Shown piece by piece: positions 5,641 to 7,467 of a DNA stretch of 7,467 nucleotides (the first letter of the stretch is position 1; every line of letters starts with the position of its first letter). Under the pieces are notes generated by a model, which saw only the letters and a list, made by a program, of their open reading frames with translations, was not told the origin of the DNA and made no database searches. The stretch is taken from positions 361 through 7,827 of the forward strand of contig PMCN01000051.1 in NCBI GenBank assembly GCA_003154135.1. Reading direction: 5' to 3'. This DNA comes from Acidimicrobiaceae bacterium (GTDB lineage Bacteria; Actinomycetota; Acidimicrobiia; Acidimicrobiales; Ilumatobacteraceae). The translations under genes were made by a program, and so were the position numbers.

Positions 5641-6353
5641 TGCTTCGCTCCGTAGACGATGAAGCTCTTGCCCATCACGGGCGCGAGACCGCGCTCGAGG
5701 AGCTTCATCGACGCGGGTTGCTCGGTGATCTCCCATTCGAGCAGTGAGCGGTACTTGGTGACCAGCGGATGGTCGTCGTCGCGCGGGCCGACGGCGCACT
5801 TCAGCCACCAGTACGGCGAGTGCAGGGCGTGGGCGTGGTGGCTGCCGGTGACCTGCAGCCCTGCCGATCGCAGCTTCGCCTTCAGCTCGGTGGCCGAGTA
5901 GATGCGCACGTGCCCACCGACCGATTTCGGCGCGTGGTACTCGTCGCTGAGGAGCCAGTTGATCTTCTCCGGGTACCACGTGGGCACGGTGCACGCGAAC
6001 GTGCCACCGGGGCGCAGCACGCGCACCAGCTCGCCGATGGCCGCAACATCGTCCTGGATGTGCTCGAGCACCTCGCTGGTGATGACGCGATCGAACGAGC
6101 CGTCGGCGAACGGCAGCCGCGTTGCGTCACCCTGCAGGGCACCCACGTAGCGCGCTTCGGCGATCTCGCCGGCTTCCACCATGGCACCGAACGTGCCGCG
6201 GGTGGTGACCACTTCGTCGGCGGCGTAGTCGAGTGCGACGACGTCGGCACCGAGCCGGGCGAGCTCGAACGCGTGGCGGCCGAAGCCTGCGCCCGCGTCG
6301 AGCACGAGGTCGCCGGGCTGCACGCCCAACCGGTCGAATCGAATCGTGAGCAA
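5637..6353 (-). CDS. Class I SAM-dependent methyltransferase, Methyltransf_11 type
   Basis: A 238-residue cytosolic methyltransferase. Motif I is VLDAGAGFGRHAFELARLG (17-35), the acidic residue of motif II is in VVALDYA (38-44), then QGDATRLPFADGSFDRVITS (74-93) and EVLEHIQDD (94-102), and RVLRPGGTFACTVPTWYP (111-128). The acceptor is unknown. A C-terminal insert HHAHALHSPYWWLKCAVG (172-189) is aromatic-rich and may contact it. No ATG or GTG lies between the upstream GT4 stop and motif I. The TTG at 6353 gives MLTIRFDRLGVQPGD, which fits the family start 'MLTVDFDRLGxxPGD', and begins 2 nt after that stop. A CTG at 6359 overlapping the stop is a less likely alternative. The longer open frame upstream lies inside the GT4 gene in another frame and is spurious. 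It ends in an ATGA overlap with the toroid gene. Likely partner of the GT4 enzyme in modifying a sugar or glycolipid. Confidence 0.85.
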   Translation of the reverse strand: MLTIRFDRLGVQPGDLVLDAGAGFGRHAFELARLGADVVALDYAADEVVTTRGTFGAMVEAGEIAEARYVGALQGDATRLPFADGSFDRVITSEVLEHIQDDVAAIGELVRVLRPGGTFACTVPTWYPEKINWLLSDEYHAPKSVGGHVRIYSATELKAKLRSAGLQVTGSHHAHALHSPYWWLKCAVGPRDDDHPLVTKYRSLLEWEITEQPASMKLLERGLAPVMGKSFIVYGAKQ

Positions 6354-6355
6354 GC

Positions 6356-7467
6356 TCAGATCCGGCCGTTCGTGCGCAGCTTCTCGATGTTCTGCGGCAT
6401 GGACAGCACTTCCCGGTACTGGTCGACGGTGAGCTTGGCGCAGTGGGTCCAGCTCCAACGCTCGACGACACGCTGCCGGCCCGCCGCACCGATGCGGGCG
6501 CGCAGCGCTGCACCTTCCCGCGACGAGTCGAGGCCTCGACGAAGGGCGGACACGAGAGCCTCGACGTCGCCGGCCTTGCATTGCAGCACCGTCTCGCCGT
6601 CGCGGCCGGTCACCTCGGGCAGCGCGCCGCCGTCGGTGGCGACCAGGCAGATGCCCGTGCACATGGCTTCGATGGCCGGGAGGCTGAAGCCCTCGTAGAG
6701 GCTGGGCACGACGGCCAGCTCGGCCTCGGCGTAGAGCTCGACGATGCGCTCGTCGCTCACGCCCGACACGAAGTCGATGTGCGGGCGCAGGCCGAGCTTG
6801 TCGATGAGGTCGTTGCTCGCACCCTCACGCGGCTTGCCGATGATGGTGAGGCGCACGTCGCGCTCGGTGCGCAGCTTGGCCATCGCCTCGAGCAGGTAGC
6901 CGAGACCCTTCAGCGCCACGTCGGCCGACGCGGTGGTGATGAGCTGAGCGGGCTTGCGGGCGACGTGCGGCATCGGCTTGAAGAGCTCGGGGTCGACACC
7001 CACGGGCACGAGGCGCATGCGGTCGAGACCGACGCCCATGTCGGCGTGGATGTCCTTGATGCTGTTCTCGCTGACCACCACGATGCGCGGCAGCCGGCTG
7101 GCGACGCGGCCCTGCATGTTGACGAAGTGGTACCAGCGGCCGATGCTCCAGCGCTTGCGCCAGTTCTCGCTGTGCTCCATCTCGAGCGCACGGTCGCGCG
7201 TGATGGGGTGGTGCAACGTGGCGATGGTGGGGATGACCTTCTCGATGCCGAGGATGCCGTAACCGAGGCACTGGTTGTCGTGCACGAGGTCGAAGTCGCG
7301 TCGGCGCTTCTTCAGCACGTCGCGCACGCGCACGCTGAAGCCGAGCGGCTCTCCGAACGTGCCCTTCAGATGTGTGAGCACCTCGACCAGGTCGCCCTTG
7401 GTCTTGATCTCCCAGTAGCCGGGGAAGCGACCCGGGTAGTAGTCGTTCCACAGGTCGAGGCTGGGCA
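6356..7467 (-). CDS. GT4 family glycosyltransferase, N-terminus outside the window
   Basis: About 369 residues are visible. The gene runs off the right edge with its 5' end missing; the first full codons read PSLDLWNDYYPGRFPGYWEI. The apparent start at 7381 is an internal GTG. The N-terminal acceptor lobe includes FDLVHDNQCLG, ATLHHPIT and IVVVSENSIKDI. The linker into the donor lobe is RLVPVGVDPELFKP. The C-terminal lobe has DVALKGLGYLLEAM, LTIIGKP and PSLYEGFSLPAIEAMCTG (6650-6703), which holds the GT4 E-x7-E motif (EGFSLPAIE) that binds the nucleotide-sugar donor, followed by GGALPEVTG. Such retaining enzymes transfer a sugar from a nucleotide-sugar to a lipid, glycan or small molecule at the inner face of the membrane. 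It is upstream of, and almost abuts, the methyltransferase and toroid genes. Donor and acceptor cannot be deduced. Confidence 0.92.
   Translation of the reverse strand, partial: PSLDLWNDYYPGRFPGYWEIKTKGDLVEVLTHLKGTFGEPLGFSVRVRDVLKKRRRDFDLVHDNQCLGYGILGIEKVIPTIATLHHPITRDRALEMEHSENWRKRWSIGRWYHFVNMQGRVASRLPRIVVVSENSIKDIHADMGVGLDRMRLVPVGVDPELFKPMPHVARKPAQLITTASADVALKGLGYLLEAMAKLRTERDVRLTIIGKPREGASNDLIDKLGLRPHIDFVSGVSDERIVELYAEAELAVVPSLYEGFSLPAIEAMCTGICLVATDGGALPEVTGRDGETVLQCKAGDVEALVSALRRGLDSSREGAALRARIGAAGRQRVVERWSWTHCAKLTVDQYREVLSMPQNIEKLRTNGRI

Noticed and set aside
4549..5655. 368-codon plus-strand open frame opposite the toroid gene
   Set aside because: Gly/Val/Ala/His-rich product without motifs; shadow of the minus-strand gene.

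Overview
The window is a GC-rich (about two-thirds GC by eye) chromosomal stretch from what looks like an actinobacterium. An Acidimicrobiia-like organism (Ilumatobacter relatives) is my best guess. It rests on the strong G/C preference at third codon positions, the very tight gene packing, GTG/TTG starts, and starts with no Shine-Dalgarno but a -10-like hexamer 6-7 nt upstream, the signature of leaderless transcription. The taxonomic call is inference; no rRNA or marker gene is present.

Left part (1-1651, minus strand): the first 34 codons of a TesB-type acyl-CoA thioesterase II run off the left edge. Upstream of it is a polytopic membrane protein resembling GT-C/GT39 glycosyltransferases, which use lipid-linked sugars.

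Centre (1673-4431, plus strand): a 33-codon small ORF overlaps by GTGA a class I SAM methyltransferase of the Methyltransf_24 type. A DrrA-like ABC ATPase and its ABC-2 permease follow, overlapping by ATGA, and then a stand-alone DUF1905 protein. The membrane protein and the small ORF start only 21 bp apart and diverge, with overlapping -10-like elements between them.

Convergent gap (4432-4614): no gene. It holds a contiguous 28-bp tandem repeat (three full units, one partial, one shortened) and an inverted copy of the repeat core that could form an 11-bp stem.

Right part (4615-7467, minus strand): a tightly coupled operon read from the right edge: GT4 glycosyltransferase (5' end outside the window), small class I methyltransferase (TTG start 2 nt after the previous stop), then an alpha/alpha-toroid protein usually named 'prenyltransferase' in databases (ATGA overlap). 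The three probably act together on a glycan or glycolipid, but the product cannot be read from the sequence.

Overall this is compact housekeeping or cell-envelope territory. I see no phage, IS element, CRISPR, toxin-antitoxin, tRNA or rRNA. The best leads are the 28-bp repeat array, the 21-bp divergent promoter, the 33-codon leader ORF and the GT4/methyltransferase/toroid cassette.
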